Positions 1 through 6,816 of a DNA stretch of 9,900 nucleotides are shown piece after piece. This stretch comes from Dongia_A sp035274225 (GTDB lineage Bacteria; Pseudomonadota; Alphaproteobacteria; Dongiales; Dongiaceae), in assembly GCA_035274225.1 (NCBI GenBank), contig DATEOK010000205.1:1-9900 (forward strand). The letters are read 5' to 3'. The notes beneath the pieces were generated by a model. That model ran no database searches and was not told where the DNA came from. It saw nothing but the letters and a program-made list of their open reading frames with translations. How positions within the stretch are numbered: position 1 is the stretch's first letter; each line of letters starts with the position of its first letter. A program made the position numbers and the translations under genes.

Positions 1-117
1 TGCAGTTGCATGCCGTAGTCGTGGCACGGCAGGAAAACCGGCAGTAGCCGGCGCCGGCAGCTCACGGTGTGGACAATGCGCGGCGCCTTGCTGGGTTCGA
101 CGGCGAGCTCCTCCAGC
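1..117. repeat. Direct repeat copy 1 (117 bp, at window edge)
   Basis: Bases 1-117 are identical to 508-624, in the same orientation, offset by 507 bp (exactly 169 codons). The match stops at base 118 on the right. On the left it reaches the window edge, so its true length is unknown. On the minus strand it encodes 39 residues, from LEELAVEPSKAPR to the VFLPCHDYGMQLQ segment that opens the glycosyltransferase-like domain. Identity at silent positions means either a very recent duplication or an assembly artefact at a contig end. Confidence 0.95.
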
Positions 118-1508
118 CAGTGCTCTTCGATCTCGGCGGCGAGCGCGGGGTGGCCGAACCGCAGGTCCTGGATGCGCAGCATGGGGCCAACCGCCTCGAT
201 CTCGGGGAAGCAATCGAGCAGCTCGTCATAGAGCGCGAACGCATCGGGCGAGGTGTGGGAAAAATCGATCGCGCCGGAGGCGATGGCATAGCGCTGCGGC
301 TCGCCCCAGCGTTTGAAATAGTTCTGGATGATGTACTGCAACGACCTGGCCTGCTGCTCCGGCGTGCCGGGGTCGATAACGCGGACCTGCGCGCCATCCT
401 GCTGTAGGGCCTCGATCGTCTGCTGCGTCTCCAGGCCGGCGGCACCGCCATCGACCAGGACTATCTCGGTCGGGATGGATTGTCGTCGATAACCAGCGGC
501 GATCTGCTGCAGTTGCATGCCGTAGTCGTGGCACGGCAGGAAAACCGGCAGTAGCCGGCGCCGGCAGCTCACGGTGTGGACAATGCGCGGCGCCTTGCTG
601 GGTTCGACGGCGAGCTCCTCCAGCACCGCGCGGGGCAGGGCGTTGCTCAGCGCGCGCTCGTCAATCTTCATGTCATGCAACGCCGCCACCGCGGCCAGGT
701 CGTTCGCCCGCGGCCCAGCGCCGGGACGCAGTGGCGCGGTCGCCGGCTTGTCCGCCAGCGAGAACCAGTCCTGACAGGCAAAGGCGCGTGCCGGGTCGTC
801 ATCGGACTCGAAATCCAGCCACAGGTTCGGAATGCCCAGCGCCTCGGCCAGGATCAGCCCGCTCAGCGATGTGCTGGCGATCGCCTCGCACGCCATCATC
901 CGCGCGAAGAACACCGGCGCCGGATCGCGCACGTCCAGCAACGCGACGCCTTCCTGACTGCGCAGATGGGCGATGGCCGGGTGATCGCGATCCACCCGTT
1001 GCGGAACGATGCCCAGGCGATGCGTGACCGGGCGGGACGGCATGAGCGCGGCGACCCGCCGCCCGACCAGGTACAGCGGATCGCCGAGCGGGACATCGCG
1101 CAAGCCGGCGATCTCCGGCTTCAGCAGGTCGTAGGTGAGCTTGCCGCGCAGCGCCCAAATCCGCTCACCGTCCAGGTCCCCCACCGGCTCGGCCGGATCG
1201 AGGCCGGTACCCCAGACATGCGACAGCGGCGTCGCCCAATGCAGGATGCTGCCGCTGGCCAGCAGATGCTCGTCGGGCGCAGGGCGCGTCCAGACCGTCG
1301 GCCGCCCGGTCGCGTGCTGCACGGCGATCGGGGCGAGCCGGTCGCCGATCTCCTTGACGCCGATCGGATAGGCGAGCGCGATCGGCGGAGCCTTGGTGGC
1401 CGGCGGCTCGCCCTCGGGCGAGAGACAGGCGCTCTGCACGATGTCCCCCTCGCCGTTCGCTCCGACGCCGCGGATGCGATCGAACAGCGTGGCAAGCGTA
1501 GCCTTCAT
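1..1508 (-). CDS. Polysaccharide pyruvyl transferase family protein fused to a glycosyltransferase-like domain (partial, runs off left edge)
   Basis: An uninterrupted minus-strand frame from ATG at 1508 leaves the window at base 1 (about 502 codons visible, no stop). Residues about 50-270 look like the polysaccharide pyruvyl transferase family: an EIGDRLAPIAVQHATG stretch equivalent to the N-x-GD start of the family, LLASGSILHWA, VWGTGL, ALRG, GDPLYL, then IASTSLSGLILAEALGIPN near the domain end. Known members add pyruvate ketals to exopolysaccharide sugars in the cytoplasm. From about residue 320 a second part starts with VFLPCHDYGMQLQ and contains EIVLVDGG and EAVGPMLRIQDL, resembling a family-2-like glycosyltransferase domain; this second call is less sure. 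The start lies 4 bases after the hemF stop with no clear ribosome site, suggesting translational coupling. An exact 117-bp in-frame repeat lies inside the gene (1-117 and 508-624). A role in surface or exopolysaccharide synthesis is inferred. Confidence 0.72.
   Translation of the reverse strand, partial: MKATLATLFDRIRGVGANGEGDIVQSACLSPEGEPPATKAPPIALAYPIGVKEIGDRLAPIAVQHATGRPTVWTRPAPDEHLLASGSILHWATPLSHVWGTGLDPAEPVGDLDGERIWALRGKLTYDLLKPEIAGLRDVPLGDPLYLVGRRVAALMPSRPVTHRLGIVPQRVDRDHPAIAHLRSQEGVALLDVRDPAPVFFARMMACEAIASTSLSGLILAEALGIPNLWLDFESDDDPARAFACQDWFSLADKPATAPLRPGAGPRANDLAAVAALHDMKIDERALSNALPRAVLEELAVEPSKAPRIVHTVSCRRRLLPVFLPCHDYGMQLQQIAAGYRRQSIPTEIVLVDGGAAGLETQQTIEALQQDGAQVRVIDPGTPEQQARSLQYIIQNYFKRWGEPQRYAIASGAIDFSHTSPDAFALYDELLDCFPEIEAVGPMLRIQDLRFGHPALAAEIEEHWLEELAVEPSKAPRIVHTVSCRRRLLPVFLPCHDYGMQL
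508..624. repeat. Direct repeat copy 2 (117 bp, internal)
   Basis: This is the exact partner of 1-117. Because the offset is a multiple of three, both copies are read in the same frame of the large minus-strand gene. In protein order this copy comes first. It is preceded by the linker after the pyruvyl transferase domain and followed by the glycosyltransferase-like domain. The other copy follows that domain, after an EIEEHW segment. Confidence 0.95.
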
Positions 1509-1512
1509 GCGC

Positions 1513-2394
1513 TCACGGCCACATCACTTCCGGCGGCAGCGACATCAGGATGGCGTCGGTGTTGCCGCCGGTCTTCAGGCCGAAAATGGTGCCGCGGTCG
1601 TACAGCAGGTTGAACTCGACATAGCGGCCGCGGCGGATCAGCTGGCGGCGGCGCTCCTCGTCGGTCCAGTCGCGGCTCATGTGGCGGCGCACGATCTCGG
1701 GATAGATCGCCAGGAACGCCTCGCCGACCGCGCGGGTGAAGCCGAAATCCTTGTCCCAGTCGCCGGTGTTGAGGTTGTCGTAGAAGATGCCGCCGAGGCC
1801 GCGCGGCTCCTAGCGGTGCGGCAGGTAGAAATACTCGTCGCACCACTTCTTGAAGCGCGGATAGTAGTCGGCGTCGAACCGGTCGCAGGCGCCCTTGAGC
1901 GCGGCGTGGAAGTCGGCGGCGTCCGCAACATGCGCCTCGGGGAACATCGGCGTCAGGTCGGCGCCGCCGCCGAACCAGCTCTGGCTGGTGACGATGTGGC
2001 GCGTGTTCATGTGGACCGCCGGCACGTGCGGCGAACGCATGTGCGCGACCAGCGAGATGCCGCTGGCCCAGAACGCGCCGCTCTCGTTCGCACCCGGGAT
2101 CTGCTTGCGGAACTCCTCGCTGAAGGTGCCATGGACGGTGGAGATGTTGACCCCGACCTTCTCGAACACCCGCCCCTTCATCGCCGCCATGGTGCCGCCG
2201 CCGCCATCGCCGCCGCCGGGGTCGGGGCGTTTCCAGGAGGTGCGCTGGAACCGCCCGGCCGGCAGGTCGCGATGTCGCGTGGTGCTGAACTCGTCTTCCA
2301 GCTGCTCGAAGCCCGCGCAGATGCGGTCGCGCAGCCGCTCGAACCAGGCGCTCGCCTGCTGTTTGTGGTCCGCCGGATAGGCGCTGGCGTTCAT
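1513..2394 (-). pseudogene. hemF: Oxygen-dependent coproporphyrinogen III oxidase, interrupted by an in-frame TAG
   Basis: HemF converts coproporphyrinogen III to protoporphyrinogen IX in the cytoplasm, using O2 for two oxidative decarboxylations in haem synthesis. The frame starts at ATG 2394, overlapping the trmL stop by ATGA. Codons 1-194 give clear HemF sequence: KGRVFEKVGVNIS (73-85), HMNTRHIVTSQSWFGGGADL (128-147) and WCDEYFYLPHR. Codon 195 is TAG (1810-1812). The same frame then continues for 98 residues of equally good HemF sequence (EPRGLGGIFYD, RGRYVEFNLLYDRGTIFGLK, TGGNTDAILMSLPPEV) to a TGA at 1513-1515. Read through the stop, the length is 293 codons, normal for the family. There is no frameshift, only one nonsense codon. 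The truncated 194-residue product would lack the conserved C-terminal third. A single-base sequencing error, a recent nonsense mutation, or suppression are all possible. Recognition of the family is very secure; the pseudogene status is not. Confidence 0.85.
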
Positions 2395-2843
2395 GACTCG
2401 GGATACCCCAGTTGCCGCATCGCTTCGCCCGCGACGATCGCCGCCGCCATCGCCACGTTAAGCGATCGCAAGCCGGCGCGCATCGGGATCCGTATGCGGA
2501 AATCGGCGGCCGCGTGCACGTCCTCCGGCACGCCCGCGCTCTCGCGCCCGAGCAGCAGCGAATCGGATGCCTCGAATCGGATGTCCGTATGCGGCACCGC
2601 GGACTTCGTGGTCAGGAGAACGAGCCGTCCCGCTTTGCGCGCCGCCCGATACGCCTCCCAGGAGCGATGGCGGTGCACCTCCACATGATCCAGATAGTCC
2701 ATCCCTGCGCGCCGCATGCGGCGGTCGTCGAAGGCGAATCCGCACGGCTCGATCACGTCGACCGGCAGCCCGAAACAGGCCGCGAGACGCAGGATCGCGC
2801 CGGTGTTCTGAGGGATGTCCGGTTGGTAGAGCGCAAGCCGCAT
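2391..2843 (-). CDS. trmL: tRNA (cytidine(34)-2'-O)-methyltransferase, SpoU/TrmL type
   Basis: This is a 150-residue SPOUT-fold protein, the usual size for the single-domain TrmL group. TrmL enzymes use S-adenosylmethionine to methylate the 2'-O of the wobble nucleotide in certain leucine tRNAs. Visible motifs are PQNTG (11-15, after MRLALYQPDI), LLLGRESAGVP (97-107), and IPMRAGLRSLNVAMAAAI (119-136). The last two are the SpoU motifs that form the trefoil-knot cofactor site. The ATG at 2843 puts the standard family N terminus in place. The ribosome site is weak, with an AAGGA about 15 bases upstream. A TATAAT box lies about 40 bases upstream of the start. trmL is the first gene of the leftward operon with hemF, and its stop codon overlaps the hemF start. 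Exact tRNA targets are inferred from the family. Confidence 0.93.
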   Translation of the reverse strand: MRLALYQPDIPQNTGAILRLAACFGLPVDVIEPCGFAFDDRRMRRAGMDYLDHVEVHRHRSWEAYRAARKAGRLVLLTTKSAVPHTDIRFEASDSLLLGRESAGVPEDVHAAADFRIRIPMRAGLRSLNVAMAAAIVAGEAMRQLGYPES

Positions 2844-3120
2844 GGGCAGAGCCTGATCCTTTGCAAATCAAGGACTTTTCCATTATACCGGCGGCCGGGG
2901 TGAAGCCAGTTGGAACCGCCAATCACGGAGACCTCCCACCAATGCGTCGGTTTGTCGCAATTGGGTCCGGGGGCAGCCTCCCAGGCGCGTGATATAAGGC
3001 GGCACCCAACGAACAAGGGTCGCTGAACCGCCGGGGAAAATTGGACTTTCGGGCGCTCGCTTGAATCAGTCCAGGGGCTCCGCGGATCCGGGGAAAGCGG
3101 CCGGTTAAGGGATGATTCTT
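2844..3120. promoter_or_regulatory. Divergent intergenic region between trmL and petABC
   Basis: This 277-bp non-coding region must hold the start signals for both operons. The leftward TATAAT is at 2882-2887. For petABC, the best AT-rich element is TATAAG at 2993-2998 on the plus strand, with no convincing -35. If used, it leaves a leader of about 115 bases. That leader contains a 6-bp inverted repeat (TGGACT at 3042-3047, AGTCCA at 3068-3073, 20-base loop) and a 9-bp direct repeat CCGGGGAAA (3031-3039 and 3088-3096). The function of these repeats is unknown. No clear FNR/FixK-type palindrome was found. Confidence 0.35.
2882..2887 (-). promoter_or_regulatory. Probable -10 box of the trmL-hemF operon promoter
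   Basis: Read on the minus strand, 2887-2882 is a perfect TATAAT. It would put a transcription start near 2875, about 30 bases before the trmL ATG. No good -35 hexamer is visible at 16-18 bases spacing (ACTGGC at 17). The box is AT-rich in an otherwise GC-rich region and correctly placed, which is the main support. Confidence 0.5.
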
Positions 3121-3663
3121 ATGGCGGATACCACGCATGGCGGGTCGGATTCCGGCACCCGCCGCGACTTCATCAATTTGCTGGTCAACACCACCGCGGT
3201 CTTCGGCGCCGCGGCCGTGGCCTGGCCCATCATCAGCAGCCTCAACCCGTCGCAGGACGTGCTGGCGCTGTCGTCAATCGAGGTCGACCTAGGGCAGATC
3301 GAGGTCGGACAGGCGATCACAGTGAAGTGGCGCGGCAAGCCCGTTTTCATCCGCCGCCGCACGCCGGAAGAGATCAAGTCCGCCGAGGATGTGGATGTCA
3401 CCACCCTGCGCGATCCGCAGCCGGATTCGGCGCGGGTGCAGAAGCCGGAATGGCTGATCCTGGTCGGCGTGTGCACCCACCTTGGCTGCGTGCCCCAAGG
3501 CCAGAAGCCGTCGGAACCGCGCGGCCAGTTCGGTGGCTGGTTCTGCCCATGCCATGGCTCGGAATACGACACCTCCGGACGCATCCGCCGCGGCCCCGCG
3601 CCGCTCAACCTGGCGGTGCCGACCTATGAGTTCGAATCCGACTCGCTCGTGAAGATCGGCTGA
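3121..3663 (+). CDS. petA: Ubiquinol-cytochrome c reductase iron-sulfur subunit (Rieske protein)
   Basis: This is the Rieske [2Fe-2S] subunit of the cytochrome bc1 complex. It takes one electron from ubiquinol at the Qo site and passes it to cytochrome c1 on the periplasmic face of the inner membrane. The protein is 180 residues, normal for the family. It has an N-terminal twin-arginine signal-anchor (TRRDF at 13-17, then a hydrophobic helix about 18-40), and both cluster-binding boxes, CTHLGC (118-123) and CPCHGS (142-147). The boxes supply the two Cys and two His ligands plus the disulfide cysteines. A GPAP turn follows at 158-161. ATG 3121 is chosen over the in-frame ATG 3112 because the AAGGG at 3107-3111 sits 9 bases before 3121 but directly against 3112. 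It is the first gene of petABC, with 16 bases before petB. Confidence 0.97.
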   Translation: MADTTHGGSDSGTRRDFINLLVNTTAVFGAAAVAWPIISSLNPSQDVLALSSIEVDLGQIEVGQAITVKWRGKPVFIRRRTPEEIKSAEDVDVTTLRDPQPDSARVQKPEWLILVGVCTHLGCVPQGQKPSEPRGQFGGWFCPCHGSEYDTSGRIRRGPAPLNLAVPTYEFESDSLVKIG

Positions 3664-3679
3664 GGGAGGAGAGAGAATC

Positions 3680-5083
3680 ATGGCTGCTCCCGTCTTCAAG
3701 AACCCGGTCATCCGCTGGATCGATCATCGCCTGCCGGTCTTCAGCTACCTGCATCACGAGGCGTACGAATATCCGACGCCGAAGAACCTGAACTACTGGT
3801 GGAACTTCGGCTCGCTCGCCGGTTTCATGCTGGTCGTGATGATCGTGACCGGCCTTATCCTCGCGATGCAGTACACGCCGCACGTCGATTACGCCTTCAA
3901 CTCGGTCGAGCGCATCATGCGCGACGTCAACTGGGGCTGGCTGCTGCGCTATCTCCACATGAACGGCGCGTCGATGTTCTTCGTCGTCGTCTATATCCAC
4001 ATCTTCCGCGGCCTCTATTTCGGCTCCTACAAGGCGCCGCGCGAGCTGCTGTGGCAGCTCGGCGTCGTCATCTACCTGCTGATGATGGCGACCGCGTTCA
4101 TGGGCTACGTGCTGCCGTGGGGCCAGATGAGCTTCTGGGGCGCGACCGTCATCACCAACCTGTTCTCCGCCATCCCGGTGATCGGCAACGACATCGTGAC
4201 GCTGCTGTGGGGCGGCTTCTCGGTCGACAACCCGACGCTGAACCGCCTGTTCGTGCTGCACTTCCTGCTGCCGTTCGTGATCCTGGCGGTGGTGGTGGTG
4301 CACATCATGGCGCTGCACCGCTTCGGCTCGAACAACCCGCTCGGCATCGACACCAAGGGCCCGCAGGACACCATCCCCTTCCATCCGTACTACACGGTGA
4401 AGGACATGTTCGGCCTCGGCATCTTCATGATGTTCTATGCCTTCTGGGTGTTCTGGGCGCCGAACGCGCTGGGCGATCCGGTGAACTACGAGCTGGCCAA
4501 CCCGCTGTCGACGCCGGAGCACATCGTGCCGGAATGGTACTACCTGCCGTTCTACGCGATCCTTCGCTCGATCCCGGACAAGCTGATCGGCGTCATCGCG
4601 ATGGGCGCCTCGATCATCGTGCTGTTCTTCCTGCCCTGGCTCGACCGCTCGCCGGTGCGCTCGGGCACCTACCGGCCGGTGTTCAAGTGGTTCTTCTGGA
4701 TGCTGGTGTTCGACTGCGTCATCCTGATGTTCTGCGGCAAGTATCCGCCGGAATCCTACTGGATGCCGTTCGCGGGCGAGATCGTCGACGCGGCGACCTT
4801 CACTGACCGGGTGGCCGAGCTGCAGGGCATCCCGCATGACCAGGCGCTCAACGCCGTCGGCGACATGTGGGGCGTCAACGCGGCCGGCGGATCCTTCGGC
4901 ATCAAGATCGTGCGCCTCGGCCAGTTGGGCACGCTCTACTACTTCGCCTACTTCCTGATCGTGCTGCCGCTGCTGTCGATCTTCGAGACGCCGCGCCAGG
5001 TGCCGCTATCGATCAGCAAGCCAGTGCTGGGCGGCGGCAAGGCCGCGGCTCACGCCACCGCCAAGTCGATGGAGAAGGCGTGA
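3680..5083 (+). CDS. petB: Cytochrome b of the bc1 complex
   Basis: This is the membrane core of ubiquinol:cytochrome c reductase, carrying haems bL and bH and the quinone sites Qo and Qi. The four haem-ligand histidines are visible as two pairs 14 residues apart: H93/H107 (LHMNGASMF and VYIHIFRGLYFGSYK) and H194/H208. The Qo motif GYVLPWGQMSFWGA is at 142-155 and PEWY at 284-287. A strong ribosome site GGGAGGAGAGAG precedes the ATG. At 467 residues it is longer than the roughly 430-445 usual for alphaproteobacterial cytochrome b. The extra length comes mainly from a hydrophilic segment at about residues 365-412, before the last helix (TLYYFAYFLIVLPLL), and from a short Ala/Lys-rich C-terminal tail. 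The stop overlaps the petC start by one base (TGATG), so the two are probably translationally coupled. Confidence 0.98.
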   Translation: MAAPVFKNPVIRWIDHRLPVFSYLHHEAYEYPTPKNLNYWWNFGSLAGFMLVVMIVTGLILAMQYTPHVDYAFNSVERIMRDVNWGWLLRYLHMNGASMFFVVVYIHIFRGLYFGSYKAPRELLWQLGVVIYLLMMATAFMGYVLPWGQMSFWGATVITNLFSAIPVIGNDIVTLLWGGFSVDNPTLNRLFVLHFLLPFVILAVVVVHIMALHRFGSNNPLGIDTKGPQDTIPFHPYYTVKDMFGLGIFMMFYAFWVFWAPNALGDPVNYELANPLSTPEHIVPEWYYLPFYAILRSIPDKLIGVIAMGASIIVLFFLPWLDRSPVRSGTYRPVFKWFFWMLVFDCVILMFCGKYPPESYWMPFAGEIVDAATFTDRVAELQGIPHDQALNAVGDMWGVNAAGGSFGIKIVRLGQLGTLYYFAYFLIVLPLLSIFETPRQVPLSISKPVLGGGKAAAHATAKSMEKA

Positions 5084-5856
5084 TGTCGAAGCGTCGCATT
5101 GTTCTCGGGCTGATCACGGCCGTCGCCGGCCTCGCGGCCGTCGCGATCGTGGCGGCCAATCCGGTCGCGCATTCGGAGGTCCGCACCCAGACCTGGAGCT
5201 TCAACGGCTTTTTCGGCTCGTTCGACCAGGCGCAGCTGAAGCGCGGCCACGTGATCTACAAGGATGTCTGCTCCGGCTGCCATTCGATGCACCTGCTCGC
5301 CTATCGCGACCTGCAGGACATCGGCTACACCGAGGACGAGGTGAAGGCCTTCGCGGCCGAAGTGCAGGTTGAGGACGGCCCCGACGATACCGGCGAGATG
5401 TTCGAGCGCCCGGGCAAGCCTTCCGACCGCTTCAAGTCGCCGTTCGCGAACGAGCAGGCGGCGCGCGCGGGCAACAACGGCGCCCTGCCGCCGGACCTGT
5501 CGCTGATCGCCAAGGCGCGCGCGGGCGCCGGCTTCCTCGGCTATGACGGTGCGGACTACATCCACAGCCTGCTGACCGGCTACGAAGAGCCGCCGGCCGG
5601 TGTGACCGTCCCGGAGGGGATGCACTACAACAAGGCCTTCAAGGGCCATCAGGTCGCGATGCCCCCGCCGCTGTCCGACAGCGAGGAGGCGAGCCTCGAC
5701 CAGCAGGCGCAGGACATCGCCGTGTTCCTGACCTGGGCGGCAGAAGGCAACCTCGAGGAGCGGCACCGGACCGGCATCAAGGCGATCCTGTTCCTGGTCA
5801 TCTTCACGCTGCTGGCCTATGCCACCAAGCGCAAGGTCTGGGCCAGCGTCCACTGA
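5083..5856 (+). CDS. petC: Cytochrome c1 of the bc1 complex
   Basis: This c-type haem subunit passes electrons from the Rieske protein to soluble or membrane cytochrome c in the periplasm. The protein is 257 residues. It has an N-terminal signal peptide (MSKRRIVLGLITAVAGLAAV and following Ala-rich stretch to about 30) and the haem attachment site CSGCH (63-67). The cytochrome c1 signature around YIHSLLTGYEEPP and the axial methionine in MPPPL (M193) are also present. A C-terminal anchor helix spans about 231-248, followed by a basic cytoplasmic tail (KRKVWASVH). ATG 5083 is set by the one-base overlap with the petB stop and by the signal peptide it produces. It is the last gene of petABC and is followed by a strong intrinsic terminator. 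All expected cofactor residues are present, so the complex should be functional. Confidence 0.97.
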   Translation: MSKRRIVLGLITAVAGLAAVAIVAANPVAHSEVRTQTWSFNGFFGSFDQAQLKRGHVIYKDVCSGCHSMHLLAYRDLQDIGYTEDEVKAFAAEVQVEDGPDDTGEMFERPGKPSDRFKSPFANEQAARAGNNGALPPDLSLIAKARAGAGFLGYDGADYIHSLLTGYEEPPAGVTVPEGMHYNKAFKGHQVAMPPPLSDSEEASLDQQAQDIAVFLTWAAEGNLEERHRTGIKAILFLVIFTLLAYATKRKVWASVH

Positions 5857-5880
5857 CCTCGACTTTCTAAGACCATGACG

Positions 5881-5921
5881 ACCGCCGCCGAGTGGCTTAC
5901 ATTCGGCGGCGGTTTTCTTTT
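5881..5921 (+). terminator. Intrinsic terminator after petABC
   Basis: A perfect 11-bp stem, ACCGCCGCCGA (5881-5891) with TCGGCGGCGGT (5903-5913), extends inward by a G-T wobble and two pairs to a 14-bp stem. The loop is five bases (5895-5899). It is followed directly by the T-rich run TTTCTTTT. The hairpin begins 24 bases after the petC stop. This is a textbook Rho-independent terminator for the bc1 operon. Confidence 0.9.
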
Positions 5922-5933
5922 GGGACGGCGTGA

Positions 5934-6791
5934 ATGGCGCTCGACAGCTGCGGCATCACCGGCATCGACCATACCCTGGTCGGCGTGCGCGACCTGGAGA
6001 TGGCGCGCGCCACCTGGACGCGGCTCGGCTTCACTGTCACGCCGCGCGGCCGCCACATCGGCTGGGGCACCGGCAACTACTGCGTGATGCTGGAGGAGGG
6101 TTATGTCGAGCTGCTCGGCATCGTCGACCCCAGCCGATTCAGCAACAACCTCGATAAGCTGCTGGAGAAGCGCGAGGGCCTGCTCGGCCTCGCCTTCGCG
6201 ACGCCGGACGCCAATGCCTGCCGTGACGCGCTCGACGCGGCGGGGCTGAAGCCGGACGGCCCCAAGCAGCTGAAGCGCGACCTCGAGCTGCCGACCGGCA
6301 CGGTCACGCCGGAGTTCCGCCTGGTGTTCCTGCCGCCGGACTCGACGCCGGAGGTCAGTGCCTTCGTCACCCATCACCTGACGCCGGAACTGATCCGCCG
6401 GCCGGTCTGGCTGGCGCACGCCAACACCGCGCAGCGCCTGCTGTCGGCGACGGTGGTGTGCGCCGACCCGGTCAGCGCGGCGCTCGGCTACCTGCCGATC
6501 TTCGGCCCCGACCGGGTCAAGGTCACCGACCATATGACCTCGGTCTCTTGTGGCACCGGTGCGCTGCGCTTCATGAAGCCGGATGATTTTCCGCGGGTCT
6601 ATCCCGGCATGGTTCTGCAGCCGATGCCCGACGTGCCCTTCATTGCCTCCATGAAGATGCTGGTGGCCGACAAGGCGCGCTGCGTCACGCATTTGAAGAA
6701 TGCAGGGGTTTCATTCCATGCCAGCGTCCGCGGCTGCCTGGTGCCGCCGGACGAGGCGAACGGGGTCATATTGGAGCTGGTCGAAGGCTGA
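5934..6791 (+). CDS. VOC superfamily / glyoxalase-like domain protein
   Basis: This 285-residue protein belongs to the vicinal oxygen chelate fold, of the glyoxalase-like kind. The N-terminal module starts with GIDHTLVGVRDLEMARATW (10-28), the usual first strand with a candidate metal ligand H13, followed by LGF and a GNYCVMLEEGYVELLGI strand with E59. A second half begins near 145-165 (VTHHLTPELIRRPVWLAHANTA). It ends in LVPPDEANGVILELVEG, a typical last VOC strand with a candidate acidic ligand. Such proteins include dioxygenases, isomerases and resistance proteins, and the substrate cannot be read here. The start at 5934 is required to keep the first beta strand. It lies only 12 bases past the terminator T-run, so its promoter must overlap the terminator, or it depends on read-through. 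The methyltransferase gene follows 25 bases downstream. Confidence 0.8.
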   Translation: MALDSCGITGIDHTLVGVRDLEMARATWTRLGFTVTPRGRHIGWGTGNYCVMLEEGYVELLGIVDPSRFSNNLDKLLEKREGLLGLAFATPDANACRDALDAAGLKPDGPKQLKRDLELPTGTVTPEFRLVFLPPDSTPEVSAFVTHHLTPELIRRPVWLAHANTAQRLLSATVVCADPVSAALGYLPIFGPDRVKVTDHMTSVSCGTGALRFMKPDDFPRVYPGMVLQPMPDVPFIASMKMLVADKARCVTHLKNAGVSFHASVRGCLVPPDEANGVILELVEG

Positions 6792-6816
6792 AGCTCACCT
6801 GATTCGGAGGTCGCTC

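Noticed and set aside
576..1613. Long plus-strand open frame (345 codons) and the 1393-2688 plus frame (431 codons)
   Set aside because: Both are low-complexity Arg/Ala/Gly-rich translations antisense to clear minus-strand genes (the pyruvyl transferase gene, hemF, trmL). They are typical shadow frames in GC-rich DNA.
2852..2873. Possible FNR/FixK box (TTGAT ... ATCA on the minus strand) upstream of trmL
   Set aside because: The two halves are separated by nine bases rather than four, and the right half does not match in the correct register, so it does not fit the known TTGAT-N4-ATCAA site.
3112..3120. Upstream in-frame ATG as the petA start
   Set aside because: The AAGGG ribosome site touches this ATG, leaving no spacing, and fits ATG 3121 at nine bases. 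The family N terminus also begins MAD..., which matches 3121.
3605..4837. Minus-strand open frame of 410 codons opposite petB
   Set aside because: It is rich in His, Arg, Glu and Asp and exactly antisense to petB, whose motifs are unmistakable. It is a codon-bias shadow.
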